Shown: positions 13,394 to 25,527 of the stretch, in pieces | Numbering within the stretch: the first letter of the stretch is position 1 | How the letters are laid out: the number at the start of each line of letters is the position of its first letter | DNA from: Chamaecrista fasciculata | Taxonomy: Eukaryota > Streptophyta > Magnoliopsida > Fabales > Fabaceae | Assembly: GCA_003254925.1 (NCBI GenBank) | Contig: QANZ01038451.1 | Location: 10,825 to 74,824 of the forward strand | DNA: 64,000 bases | Reading direction: 5' to 3' | Translations under genes and position numbers: made by a program | Notes under the pieces: generated by a model | Databases searched by the model: none | Told to the model about the DNA's origin: nothing | Seen by the model: the letters and a program-made list of their open reading frames with translations, nothing else

Positions 13394-13880
13394 TATAGCC
13401 TTAAAAACGAGTATAACTCGGTGAGTTGGCTCGTTTAACTCGTTAAATTGGTGAGTAGGGCTGATGAGATTCAGCTCGTCAAAAATTATAACTTGTGTGA
13501 GTCGGCTCACTTAACTCGCAACTCGTTGTGAACTAACTTGAGTGAGTTGGGAAGTTGGTGAACCAACCCACTTTATTTTTAAAAAAGTTTATATAGAATT
13601 TTAGATGTAGTAATTAGTGATTAATATTGAATGCTTATGGTATTGGTATAATTTGTCTTAATTTTTATGAATTTTATTAAGAAAGTTAATAAAAAGATTT
13701 AAATTTTAAAAAATGAAAAAAAAAATTAATGAATAGTGGGTTAAGTGAGCTAACCCGACTCAACAAGTTGACGAGCAAGGTTGGCAAAACCTAAATCATC
13801 TGATATTTTTTACTCACATAAGCCTCAACTCGTGAGGAGCCAACTCCCGTGAGTTGAACTGACTCGTTTTGACATCTCTA
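13394..13880. mobile_element. hAT-like MITE built on ACTCG/CGAGT motifs
   Basis: The left end (AGCCTTAAAAACGAG) and the right end (CTCGTTTTGACATCTCT) are inverted, and both subterminal regions are dense in gagtTGGCTC / GAGCCAACTC words. The flanks TGTTTATT (13386-13393) and TGTTTAAT (13881-13888) match at 7 of 8 positions, as expected for an 8-bp hAT duplication. There is no transposase; the middle (13570-13730) is A/T-rich filler. Confidence 0.65.
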
Positions 13881-13888
13881 TGTTTAAT

Positions 13889-14432
13889 CCTTAATACATG
13901 ATAAAAGTACTCTACTTTCTATTTAGACTTTGACATATAATTTATATCTTAAAATTTTCACATTTTGTTGATTATATACCTTAAATATTGACATCATAAA
14001 AATATTTTTTTTATTGATAATTTAAACAACATTAGACATTAAAGTACAATTAAATTAAATATAAAAATCTTGAAATATAAAAATTGATGACATAAAAATT
14101 CAAAGGTACATTTAAAACTTATTTCATAGTTTTTGAACATCTAAAATACTTTCTCATTGAAAAGGAAGAAAAAAAGAATTAGTTGAGATATAGGTGACAA
14201 ATACGGGGTCAAAAACACCTTGAAATTAAATTAATAGCCATACTTTTACTTTGGGCAAATAATTACTAGATATATTGATACAGTTAGAAATATATGAAAT
14301 TGTAAAAATGAAAATAAAAAAAAATTAATAATTCAATCTTTGAAACAGACATTTTAATTCTTTCTTGTTTTGGTAAACAGAGAAATTTTAATTCTTAAGA
14401 AAGATAAAATATTATACTTATTAATATTTTTA
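13889..14432. other. AT-rich spacer, nothing seen
   Basis: No open frame, repeat or motif that could be supported on either strand. Confidence 0.4.
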
Positions 14433-14437
14433 TGTAC

Positions 14438-15041
14438 TGATAAACTGGAAAATGACTGGCACTTACCTAGTTCACCGGGAGGGGCTGCAAGAGCCAAGTG
14501 TTGAGCAAAGACCTGCGAGAGCTTCACATGGGGGCCCTGCGAAGTGTACTCCGACGCTCAAGTTAGTAAGAGAGTGATAAGAGAGTAAGAGAATTTCAGA
14601 GTGTAAGAAGTAGCTAACCTTGAACTGGTGAGATGAGCTCTATTTATAGAGCAGCGAGGGGAGAGGTGGTCAGCGCGCGGGGCGGACCACGTAGTTGGAC
14701 ACGATCTCCACTAGCGAAGATGGTGGAGACCGAGATTTGCGGAGCAAGGCAATCGTGGGTGATTGCGTGTTGTGTCGCTAGGCGGGCGCCTAGAAGCTGG
14801 AGATCGTGGGTATGCGCAAGTCAGTGGCCCACGATCCCCCGTAGCGTGGATTGCGGAGCGAGGTAGTCGTGGATGGCCACGTGTCATTTGGGGGACGCGC
14901 GCCAAGACCCAGGATGGGTCACGGCCGCCCCTAATCGTGCTTAGGGTGCCCGACTGGCTCGAGGGCGCCTCTGGAGGTGCGGGGGGAGAAGAGGCCCGGT
15001 GCGAGGGCCGTTTAGGCGTACGCCCAAATAGTGATGTATCA
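14438..15041 (-). mobile_element. Solo LTR of a retrotransposon with 5-bp target duplication
   Basis: A 604-bp block starts TGATA and ends TATCA and is flanked on both sides by TGTAC (14433-14437 and 15042-15046), a classic LTR-element target duplication. It is much richer in GC than its surroundings. On the minus strand a TATA box (CTCTATAAATAGAGC, about 14637-14652) follows the GC-rich U3-like part, so the LTR reads right to left. No internal domain or second LTR is present, so it is a recombination scar. Open frames inside it (for example 14763-15065) are chance. Confidence 0.85.
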
Positions 15042-15046
15042 TGTAC

Positions 15047-16134
15047 TAATGAGTATATTATTTAATTATTTTAAGAACTAAATTATCTACTTTAACAGTT
15101 TAACATTCTAAGAACTTAATTGTCATTTTAATAATTTTGTAAGAATTAAGTTGTTCATTTATTCTATACTATGAAATGAACTTAGTTGTTCATTTTAATA
15201 ATTTTGTAATAATTTTAAATTTTAAGTTGTTCAAAGATTATTTGGGCTTTTATAGTTTTATAATTTTTATTAGTTGTGTTTGTTGTGATTGTGATTTGTG
15301 AGTGATTGTGACTATATATATATTCCTCTCAAATTTCAAATTTTCTAGCCGTCCTTGACCGGATACCCCCACTCAACTCGCCGAAATTAGGGCAAAAATA
15401 AATAAATAAATATTTTATTTTTTCGAAATATATAAATAAGACAAAAAATAAGTTATGGCGGCAATTTACGTGGCATAGTAGTTGCGTAACAACTAACTAC
15501 CCTACGCGCCACGATTATGAACTGAACTCAATTTTACCAAAAACAAAGAAAATATATCCACATTTTAGTTTAAGACTTAAAGCTTGATTATTTAATATTA
15601 ACATTTTAGTATAAGCATGATATATTTTATAAATAGTTATAACATTTTTTTAAAAAAATATAAATTATTAAAATATTGTAATATATTGTAATTTTACCGT
15701 GTTTAAAATATTTTAAAAATAGTAAGTACTAAACATTATTATTTTTTAAGTACTAAATACAAGTAGATTGACCTTCAAATTTGAAGCTCAGCAACATCTC
15801 TATCAAATTATTAACAATTATAATATTTTAAAGATCAAATCATATATTATAATTATTCAAAAAATAATTTATTGACTTTTTACAAATTTAAAGAATAAAA
15901 TATAATTATTTCTCCTAAAAAAAATTGACGAGGGTGACTAACTGACTATGCAAGAGCACAAAGTGTAATACAAAATTGTTATACCACGCGAATTTTTGGG
16001 GCGCGTGATTTTAAAAGACCAACTAATGGTATCAATTAAAAAATATATGCATTTCTTTACAATAATACTTAAGTATGCTTTATTTTATGATTGGAATAAC
16101 AAGCCTTGTTTTTATTTTAATCAGGTGAGTGTAG
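15047..16134. other. AT-rich intergenic DNA, no gene seen
   Basis: Repeated 'ttgttcattttaataattttgtaa' phrases at 15110-15230 suggest decayed repeats. No gene or structured element could be supported. Confidence 0.35.
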
Positions 16135-16835
16135 GGGTGCATTTGGTACGCTGTCATCTCAGATGTCGTAGTATTTCAGATGTCGTAGTATGTGATACTA
16201 TGTATAAGATATCTGATATTTATGATTTCAATGTTTGGTATGACAATAGTAGATGTCAGAGATATAAGATACATATGTTTGGACTTTGGTACTCTCTTGT
16301 GAATAACATTAATCTTCTTTATATTTCCATGTTTATTCTTATTAACATCTTAAAAACATATATTAATATTTTCAAAATAAATATATGATTTAGTCATTAA
16401 ATTTGAACTGATTTTATATTTTCTGATCCCTAAATTTATACTTATTAAAACTTTTTTATCCCTAAATTTATATTAAATTTCTTTTTGGTCCTTAAATTTG
16501 ACCTAATGACTAAATTATTAACAATTGAAATAATTCGATAAATGAGTCATATATTTTGATTATTCATTAACAAATTAGTTGACTAATTATAAATTAAGGA
16601 AGTTTTATTAAAAAAAAACAAGTAAACCAAAAAGGGTAAAATTGGAACTTTGATTGAAAAATGTCATTACAAACCCTGTCATCTGAGATAACATGATTTT
16701 TGTGTCGACATCAGATCACATTCTTTTTGCTGTCATATGATGACAGAGTGTTATCTTAAATGTCGACGTATGACATCCAAGATACCATAGTATATAAGAT
16801 GACGGGTATGAGATCACAACATATTAAACGCACCC
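16135..16835. mobile_element. MITE with GGGTGC termini (Harbinger or hAT type)
   Basis: The left end GGGTGCATTTGGTACGC and the right end TTAAACGCACCC are inverted. Subterminal copies of 'cagatgtcgtagtat' on the left answer 'acgtatgacatcc' and 'ctgtcatctgaga' words on the right. Possible 3-bp flanks TAG/TGG do not match exactly, so the superfamily is left open. A frame at 15996-16388 overlaps the left part and looks accidental. Confidence 0.55.
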
Positions 16836-17868
16836 TGGGAGTTTAGAATATGACTTGAATAGCTTCTAGAAACTTTAGGGAACTTCATCCTGTGCATTCT
16901 ATTTTAGTAATAAGAATTTTAATATTCTTTTAAACTATACCAGTTTCCATTTTCTTTTAATAAAATAAACAAGTTTTTTAGACAAATCTGTCAAACCGAT
17001 CCAATATATATATAAATATATATTAGCTGGGAAGTTTTTTATATATTGTAATACAGGGTCTTATGTGTTATATTATGATTTGACATACCAAATGCCCGTT
17101 TCATTGCATCTTTATCCTCCATTCCTATACTTTTGCCATACTCTCCATGGCAACATCTTAACTGTTTATTTTATTATATTTTCAGCAATATTAGTTTTTT
17201 TTTTAAAAAAAAATAGGGTAAACATTGTTTTAAGTAAACATTTTTTTAGCGAAAGATAACTGTATAAGGAAGTTATGGTTTGACATTAAAAAAACTTTAT
17301 CTATAAATTACTTGAAGTATTGAACATTAAACTTTATCGGTTACATGTAGATCAATGTAGTTACAATGATATATATATATATATATATAATACAATTATT
17401 ACCAAATAGAACCTATTATTTTTCAAGAAGAAAATCTATTTTGAAAAATCATAATGTCCAGGTACAGTTGATAATTGATATTGTGATTATGTGAGAGAAG
17501 TGAGAAGAAAGAAAAGAGGCAGAATGCAAAAATTGAAAGTAGCTAGCAAGGTATTTAAATATTTAATAATGATAACAATAAATTATAAAATAATAATAAT
17601 AATAATAAAAGGAATTAAGGCATCTTGTGGTAATTGAAGTACTTAAATATGAAGAGGAAGAGAATTCAGAGTTTCATTTCCATATTTTCTGAGACCCCAA
17701 AGAAAAACCCAAAAACGCAATGCTCCTTTTCTTCCTAATCCTCTGAAACCATATTCTCAGAAGTCAGAACACACACACACACTCTCTCTCTCTCTCTCTG
17801 CTTGTGTACAGTATATAGTAGCAGCAGCTGAAACTGTGAATCTTGCGTATCTCCGATTATTATTTATT
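16836..17868 (+). promoter_or_regulatory. Upstream region and probable 5' UTR of the bHLH gene
   Basis: The region is AT-rich. A (CA)n(CT)n run at about 17771-17799 lies some 70-100 bp before the start codon, a frequent feature of plant 5' leaders. A TA microsatellite sits at about 17370-17388. No TATA box could be chosen with confidence. Confidence 0.4.
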
Positions 17869-20800
17869 ATGCAGCCTTGTAGCAGAGAAATGCAAGGAAT
17901 AAACTCACTATTAACCTCTCTCCAGGACCTCCATAGCAACCACCATCAGATCCAAAACTCTCAGATTCAGATGCATCCTTCTTCTTCTCCCTCTCACTTT
18001 GATTCTTCTTCCCATGACGATTTTCTCGACCAAATCCTCTCCAGTGTCCCCTCTTCTTCCTGGTCTGACCCTAAGCCCTTCTGGGATCTTCATCCCTCCA
18101 ATAATCCCCGAGACATTTCCGACGCCGCCGAGAATGCCGTCTTTCATCAGTTTGACGATCACGCTAGCTTAGCCTCCAAGTTCCGCAACCACCAGATCAG
18201 TACTAAGTCCTCGACGGCGGCGACGGCGGCGTTGATGCTTCAGGCTCAGCAGCAGCTTCTCATGTCCCGAGGTGTCTCCGGCGCCGGCGACTCCGCTTTA
18301 CTTCCGATGCCCTTGTCTTTGGGCGGCGGAGACTTCGACCGCTCCCGGAACAACGTCGTTGATGGGTCGTCGTTTAAATCTCCCAATCCGGTGAGACTCA
18401 GAGTTTAATTAAATAGACGAACTAATAATTAATCTGTTTATTACTGGTATAGTTTTCGCCTAATTTTGAGGGAAATTTTCTTAGGGCGGTGAGGGTTCAG
18501 TTCAAACTCTGTTCAACGGGATGGCTAGTTCACTTCAGGCTTCGAATCAAACTCATCATTTCCCACATCCACAGGTTTGATTCTTCTCCCATTTTCACAT
18601 ACTATAAGATTTTTGTGTTTTCTGCTTAGTTAATTGCTGAAATAACTAATTAATCGGAGGAGCAGAATTTCGCGGCGTCAGGTTCGGCGGCACCGAACCA
18701 AGCTCCGGCGGCGGCGGCGAGCGGTGGTCCGGCACAGCCGAGGCAGAGAGTTAGGGCGAGAAGAGGTCAAGCCACGGACCCACATAGCATCGCAGAGAGG
18801 GTACATACTACTATACTACTAACTATACTGTTTCTTTCTCTGACTTTTTGATGGCTTCTTCGTTAAACAAACTTCAAAATCCTGTTTGGCTGTCCGGAAT
18901 ATCAAGCCAATAATTTCAGGTGTCATTTTCCGTATCCTATGCCTTTATTGATCTTTACAACGTCCAAGGACGGGGATTTTCGAGTCACCATTATCACCAC
19001 CACCAGAATATTTTTTTTCCAACAAAGTCTTTTTCCAATCATCAATTAATTAATAAATCCCCATACATAAAGGAACCGAATCGCTTTGTTTTCTTACGGT
19101 TTCTGGGAAACTAAACTCAGAAAAAATAAAACTATTAGTATTAGACTATTTAGTGGAGTATTAGGGTTTTAACTTTGACGTGATATCTCTATGGTCTCTT
19201 TTAATATATATATATATATATATATATGTTTGACAGTTGCGAAGGGAGAGAATCGCAGAGAGAATGAAGGCGTTGCAGGAACTGGTTCCCAATGCCAACA
19301 AGGTAATTAATTAATCGCTTTATTAATTATTTAATCTCTTTATTATGCTCTCAAATCATGTCATTTCATTTTAATTTTTAAACTAGTATGATTCTTAATA
19401 AGCATTAAGCTGGAAAAACGGAGGTTACCAACGAGTACTACGGTACCGTAGGTAACGGAACGTTAGTCACTGGAGGGAAAGGGGTGGGTGGTTGAACCGT
19501 AATACTCGAGTCCACGTAGCTTGACATTAATTAATTAAAAGTATTTTTTTTAAAAAAAAAAGAATAAAAGTATTTTTTTTAAAAAAAAAAGAATAAAAAG
19601 AAATAGAAGGAAATTGACCTCTCGATGTCTATGGTGTTATCAATTTTCAAATATTCGTTTTGTATGTGGAATGACAGACAGACAAGGCCTCGATGCTGGA
19701 TGAGATCATCGATTATGTGAAGTTCCTACAGCTTCAAGTTAAGGTAATTAATTAACTAATGGAGACATTTTTGGTCACTGATTATATTTTTATTTAATTT
19801 ATGCACGATTTTTTATTCTCATTTTTATCATTTTGGTTTAACTCATCATCAGTTGTTTATTTTGAAAATAAAATAAAGCTGCTAAGCATGGGCTTCTTCT
19901 AGTATTAAAACCTTACTATGGTCATGCATGTATGTGGTTTTTAATTTTTTTAATTATTGTTTAATTAATATTTATTGGGTGGTGGGGTATGGGGATTATT
20001 ACAGGTTCTGAGTATGAGCAGGTTGGGTGGAGCAGCTGCTGTGGCACCCCTCGTTGCTGATATGTCCTCTGATCAGGTAAATAATTTATTTCATTCGTTG
20101 ATTTAATTAATAATTAACGTGATATAGCCTTTGAGTGGCATATCAATTTGTTGTTGAAACCTAAGATTGAAAGAATGCTGTAATTAACTAAATCCTTGTT
20201 TTAATATTAATTTACCCTTGCTTTTTAAACCCAAGATATCTGATATCTTTGACTTATTCGTAGATAAAAATGAGTAGATCTGAGAGAAAGTGGTGAATCA
20301 TATAGCTTTTTAATTTTTAGCTAGTGTTGTGATATCAAACTTTAGGCCTAGCTCCTCCAAATTAATGTCATCCATCTTTGCACGATATTGAGATTTAAAG
20401 AAAGCTTTGTATGAGAAAAGAAATACATATACATACATAGATATAGCAGCTAGTTTTCTTCTTCCTTCTCACTCACACTCACACTGTGACTGGCTCTGTC
20501 CCCAATTGGATCCCTGAAATTCTCTCAATCAGCACAAAACGACAATCCCAAAAAGCAGCACGCGTGCCCATTTTCTCAGATTCCCTTTTTCTTTTCTTTT
20601 TCTCTGTTTTCGTCTTTTTCTGCCTTAAAAAGTGAATAATAAAACAAAAACAAAGAAAAATCAATGATATTGACGGATGATTCATCTTTGTATTTTGTAT
20701 ACAGGGACGCGGTGGTGGTGCTAGTGACTGCATGAATGGCGCCAAACCTAGTAGTGGTGGGCCAAACGGCAACAACCAAACGGCGTCGTCTTCGTCAAAC

Positions 20801-21028
20801 GACACGGAACAACAAGTAGCGAAGCTGATGGAAGAAGACATGGGCTCCGCCATGCAATATCTTCAAGGAAAAGGACTATGTCTCATGCCTATTTCTCTAG
20901 CCACCGCCATCTCCACCGCCACGTGTCATTCCAGGAACCCCCTCGCCGTTACGCCGTCATCTCCCACCATGTCCGTCTTGACCGTGCAGTCTGCCACGCT
21001 GGCTGACGCCTCCGTTTCTAAACCCTGA
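17869..21028 (+). CDS. bHLH66: bHLH transcription factor, LRL group (bHLH66/69/82-like)
   Basis: This nuclear DNA-binding regulator belongs to the LRL (Lj-RHL1-like) subfamily, which in the family promotes root-hair growth. Seven exons, all phase 0: 17869-18390, 18485-18574, 18666-18800, 19237-19302, 19678-19743, 20005-20076, 20705-21028, giving 424 residues. I chose the ATG of [10 protein letters not shown]; the longer frame before it starts at a GTG. The N-terminus is Ser/Gln/Asp-rich. The bHLH spans about residues 238-293: basic region [16 protein letters not shown] with the His-Glu-Arg residues for E-box contact, then helix 2 ([19 protein letters not shown]). The conserved tail [37 protein letters not shown] and C-terminal VSKP mark the LRL group rather than UNE12. 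I cannot separate 66, 69 and 82, so the symbol is a group label. No lesion is visible. Confidence 0.93.
19203..19227. repeat. TA microsatellite in bHLH intron 3
   Basis: A run of about 12 TA units ends 9 bp before the exon 4 acceptor. It could vary between individuals and lies next to the polypyrimidine position. Confidence 0.8.
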
Positions 21029-23500
21029 CTTTTCTTCTCTTTTGTTTTTTACGTGTGGACTTTGAAGTCTACGAAAATAATGCGTCACTACTGGGGGGCT
21101 TTGACGACGCCGTATTTACGTAGACTTTAGGCTCATGCTAACTTTCAAGTTTAATTAAATTCCTTTTTCATTATTGTTGTTATTATTTTTGCCCATCACT
21201 TCTTGTTCTCTCTTTTCTGTCCTCATGGTTATGTTATCATGTACTTTTTTGTTTTTCTTTTCAATGAAGCATTATATATTACAGTAGGGCAATGCTAGAA
21301 AAAGATCGTTAGCCATAGCATTAATAAGGACATGATGATGGAGAGTAACGTGGAGATGATCAGTGAGATGATGTTTTTAAAGTACGTAATAGCAGCTTGA
21401 AAATGATGTACATTAGATTAAAAGGCAAACAGGATGAAATAGGTCAACATAACGAATATCAACGCGTAGAAGTAGAAGGAAGGTTGTGACATCCAAAAAT
21501 CCTGTGTGGGGATTTGGTGTGGTGTGTACATTTATTATTATTTTAAAACTCAAAGCTAGGGAATAAGTCAGGGCATTAATGGTAGAGGCATCTCAATTTG
21601 TATCAGCGCGTTGACATAGCTAAAACTAATAATTATGAGTTAGAAGAAGAAGAAGAAATAGAAACGACGACGAATAAAGCTAGGAAATTAATTAGTTGTT
21701 GGGGAATTAAGAGTGTTTGGTGACTGGTGAGCGTAGTGCTTAAGCTAGAGATCTATATTATGAGAATTGAGAAGTAAAAGTAGTAACTTTAATACGTCTA
21801 GGTGTCGCAAAATGCTTATTACAGTGCATGCCTATGTGTTAGTGTGGTCACAAATCACAATCCTTTTCATTTCTGAAATCTGCACTAAGAATTCTGTTGG
21901 CCGGGTTAAAATAGAAAGACTTAAATTAATTCTTTAAATGATTTAAAAATATGACCATCACCACCGACTCCTCATTTTCTGCGTGCCTGCTTAATTAACA
22001 ATGAATAAATTAATCATAATTTTTTTATAGAATAAATAATCATATATATTAAATGCAACATATATAGTGAAATCAATATATTAACCAAAGTTAGGTGAAG
22101 AAACACTTGTGAGCGAGTAAGCAATATATATAGTAGATATATTAGATAATTAATGGGTTAATTAGTAAACTAAAACTTGAGAGTAGTGGGCAACAACAAC
22201 TTAGAAGTTAGAACCCTTTTGATGTCAACGTGTCTCATGGAGTGATAGCGCGTGCATTACACCGTGATGAGCGCGTGGCTCTAACACAAGCTTATCAATA
22301 TGAAGAGTGAAAACGGCATGGTCGCACTGTGACGTAACCCCGCGTTAATTGTGATTCATGAAACCACAGGAATGATCTGGCGGCTGCACCTGACAGTTTT
22401 ATTTTTATTTTCTTATTTACACAAAACTATATTTAAAAATTGAAAAAAAAAATAAAAATTAAATGAACATTGGGCTTCTGAGCATATTACATTTTCCGAC
22501 TCCATAAACTGAAACCAAATTATTTTAACATGTACCCAAAAAAAAAGAGATTACTTTAACAGCCCAATCTGTGAGTTATAAGTTGTAACCCTGTAAATTT
22601 CATTCCCTCTACTTTCCCTTTTCCTTCAGGTTCATAATAATTTGATTTGCAGCTATCCTTATTTTCTGTAAAAATTACTTGATCATACTTAAAATGATAG
22701 AGAGTATCTCATAAAGTTTTGAGTTTTTATTGACACTTATTCTTCTTCATTCATCAGTTTCACAAGGAGGGATTGTAATAATTATAAATCTTCTCTATTT
22801 TTTTAATTTTTTGATTAAATAAATCAGATATTTTGTTTTCCAAATTTAGTGAGAATTTTGTCCACTGATTCTAGTAATTCTTTTGATTTTGTTCCAATAA
22901 CATATAGACTAAAATCTAAACATCTATGCGAAAAAATATTCAATATTTTGACAAATTGATAAAGTAGTCTATAACATTTATATTTGAGATGAACCGTACT
23001 TAATGGCAAAAAAAATAAGATGAACAATACTTTTTTATATACATAAAATTTAATGATAAATAATTTATTTACAACACAAAAATCAATAATAATTTTTATC
23101 GGCAGTGGTACTTTTATTTATTTTTTTTATTCAACAGTGTCTACAAATTATTATTATTTTTTTTGTATCATTAGATTGAAATTACTTGAACAAAATACCA
23201 TTTGATTTTTCTATAATATAATTTGACTTATTACATTCTTTTTTTAAAAATAAAACAGAAACAAGATATCTATATATCTATATAATCTAATTATCGAACG
23301 ATGTCACTCAACTTTTCTTTCTTTCTTTCTTTTTTCTAAAACGTCGAGTTTGTTAGTTTTCATCGGTGTTAATTTAATCACTCTTAAACGTGGTTAAGAG
23401 ACACATATATCACCCACACCTCTACTTCAATATCAGAGTTATCCGATAAGGGATTAGAAAATTATTGCCACCTCAAACTTTTGACTAAATGTGTGTAAAG
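21029..23500. other. 3' flank of the bHLH gene and AT-rich DNA, no gene seen
   Basis: The first 200 bases after the stop are probably 3' UTR. Beyond that no coding motif, RNA gene or bounded repeat was found. A pyrimidine-rich tract (CTTT repeats) lies at about 23315-23335. Confidence 0.4.
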
Positions 23501-23517
23501 AAAAAACAAGTACTTCT

Positions 23518-25510
23518 CGGGAGGGAGAAGCCCAAGTGCATGCACTGAAGGATTCTTCCTTATGTCATTTCTCCTTTCCAGGCGAGTTTTGTTCCCGGGA
23601 GATGTATACAGGATAACATTATTATTGCACAAGAAATGACTCACTCTATGCGGAAAATGAAGGCGAGAAAGGGTTTCATGACGATAAAAGTGGACCTTGA
23701 AAAGGCCTATGATAGACTTAATTGGGGCTTCATCCACAATATTCTCAGGGAGGTGAATCTTCCTGAGGAGATGATTAAAGTTATCATGGCTTGTGTTACA
23801 AGCTCTAGTTTAAACACCTTATGGAATGGTAGTAAAACTGAAGATTTCACTCCCTCAAGAGGCATTAGACAGGGAGATCCCCTCTCTCCCTACCTGTTTG
23901 TTCTTTGCATGGATAAACTTTCCCATATTATTGCAGAAGCTGTTGATAACAAGTTATGGAGCCCCATGAAAATTGGGAGAAGTGGTCCAGAGGTCTCTCA
24001 TTTAATGTTTGCTGATGACCTTTTGTTGTTCAGTGAAGCCTCCATCTTTCACGCTGAACAGGTTATGAAATGCATTAATTTATTCTGCGGCTTGTCTGGG
24101 CAGAAGGTTAGCAGTGAAAAGACAAGTATTTTTTTCTCTAAAAATGTGAAGCAGGATGTTAGAAATGATATCTGCAGAACCACAGGCTTTCAGAATTCTA
24201 CCAATTTGGGGGTGTATCTTGGCGCTCCTATTTTTAATGGGAGGGTTAGGCGTGACAACTTTAAGAAGATTATTGATAAAGTCCAGTCTCGGCTTGCTGG
24301 TTGGAAGACTACTAGTCTTTCCTTTGCAGGTCGAGTTACCCTTGCAAAGTCTGTTATTGGCTCGATTCCAATCTATAACATGCATGTGGCACGTCTTCCG
24401 AGATCAATTTGTGATGATATTGAGAAAACTGAACGTGCCTTCATTTGGGGGCATAAAGAAAATGAGAGAAAGGCCCATATGATTAGCTGGAGGCAAATGT
24501 GCAAGCCCAAGAATGATGGTGGTTTGGGTTTGAAAAATTTGAGGTCCATGAATGATGCATGCTTTCTCAAAATTGGTTGGAGGCTTCTCAAGGAAAAAGA
24601 CAGCCTTTGGGGCAGAATTCTTATTAATAAATATGGCAGGAATGCTACCCTTGATGGGCCCCTTGTGACGAAGCCCACGGATTCCGGGTTATGGAAGGGT
24701 CTGGCCAAATTATGGCCCAAGTTGTTAATCAATTGCTCGTGGGCTCCCAGAAGTGGGAATACCATTCTTTTTTGGGATGATCATTGGTTAAAAGGATACG
24801 GGAGGCTTCGTGATCATGTGATCAATGATCTTCCTGTTGAAGCTAGAGGAAATCGAATTTCTGATTATGTGTCTGCAAATGGGGAGTGGCGTTGGAATGA
24901 TCTTCAGCCTTTACTCCCTCATCATATCATTGTTGACCTTCACTCTACTTTTCCGCCGGTGTCCTCTTTGGGGGAAGATTGCAGAGTTTGGGACAAAGAC
25001 AAGAGCGGCATTTATACTGTGCGAAGTGCTTATTCGGTTTTTGCTGGTGATAATTTGCAGGTTTCGAGCAATATTTGGAGTAAAGTCTGGGAGTGGAAGG
25101 GGCCTGAGCGAATCCGCTTTTTCATTTGGATGTTGAGCCATAATAGATTGAAAACCAACATTGCTTGTCACAAATGGAGTAATAAGGATCCGTGGTGTGT
25201 TTGGTGTAGTAACACTCCCGAATGTGCCCTTCATGTAATGCGTGACTGCCCCCGAGCTATGAGAATCTGGAATTTGTTTCTGTCCGGGAGGGAACGGAAT
25301 CGTTTTTATAATTTACAGAGAGAGGATTGGATAGAACAGAATATTTCGGGCACTTTTAAAAGTGCAGCAACCGAGGACTGGGGTATGCTGTGGGGGGTAA
25401 CCGTTTGGTTTTTATGGACTTGGAGAAATGATGCAATTTTTAATGAGAGTTTTAGAATGCCTCATAGACCAGATTTAGTCATTCTCAACTACATCNAAAA
25501 AAAAAAAAAA
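23518..25510 (+). mobile_element. L1-type LINE, truncated at both ends, with 17-bp target duplication
   Basis: The flanks 23501-23517 and 25511-25527 are identical (A6, CAAGTACTTCT), and the right copy follows a poly(A) run, so this is a target-primed insertion. The single frame from about 23549 reads ILPYVISPFQASFVPGR, then a reverse transcriptase domain with VDLEKAYDRLNW, GIRQGDPLSPYLF and the catalytic FADD (HLMFADDLLLF), then a zf-RVT region (WCVWCSNTPEC...HVMRDC). The endonuclease and the N-terminal half are missing, as usual for 5' truncation. The C-terminal RNase H and 3' UTR are missing too: the poly(A) begins within the coding frame (NYI-N-AAAA, unknown base at 25496). The first 31 bp (23518-23548) are not LINE coding; an in-frame TGA lies at 23546-23548. 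Confidence 0.93.
23549..25494 (+). pseudogene. LINE ORF2 remnant: reverse transcriptase plus zf-RVT
   Basis: About 648 codons remain open without an internal stop. The reverse transcriptase would copy element RNA into the genome, but with no endonuclease, no start context and no 3' UTR this copy cannot act alone. The intact frame implies a recent insertion. The order of motifs (FVPGR, YDRLNW, QGDPLSP, FADD, thumb, FFIWMLSHNRLKT, zinc-knuckle cysteines) is that of plant L1 elements. Confidence 0.88.
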
Positions 25511-25527
25511 AAAAACAAGTACTTCTG

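Noticed and set aside
14633-15065. GC-rich open frames with Arg/Ala/Gly-rich products
   Set aside because: They lie inside the solo LTR and have no domain; length is due to high GC.
20479-20853. 124-codon minus-strand frame near bHLH exon 7
   Set aside because: Antisense of exon 7 and intron 6 of the bHLH gene; no own motif.
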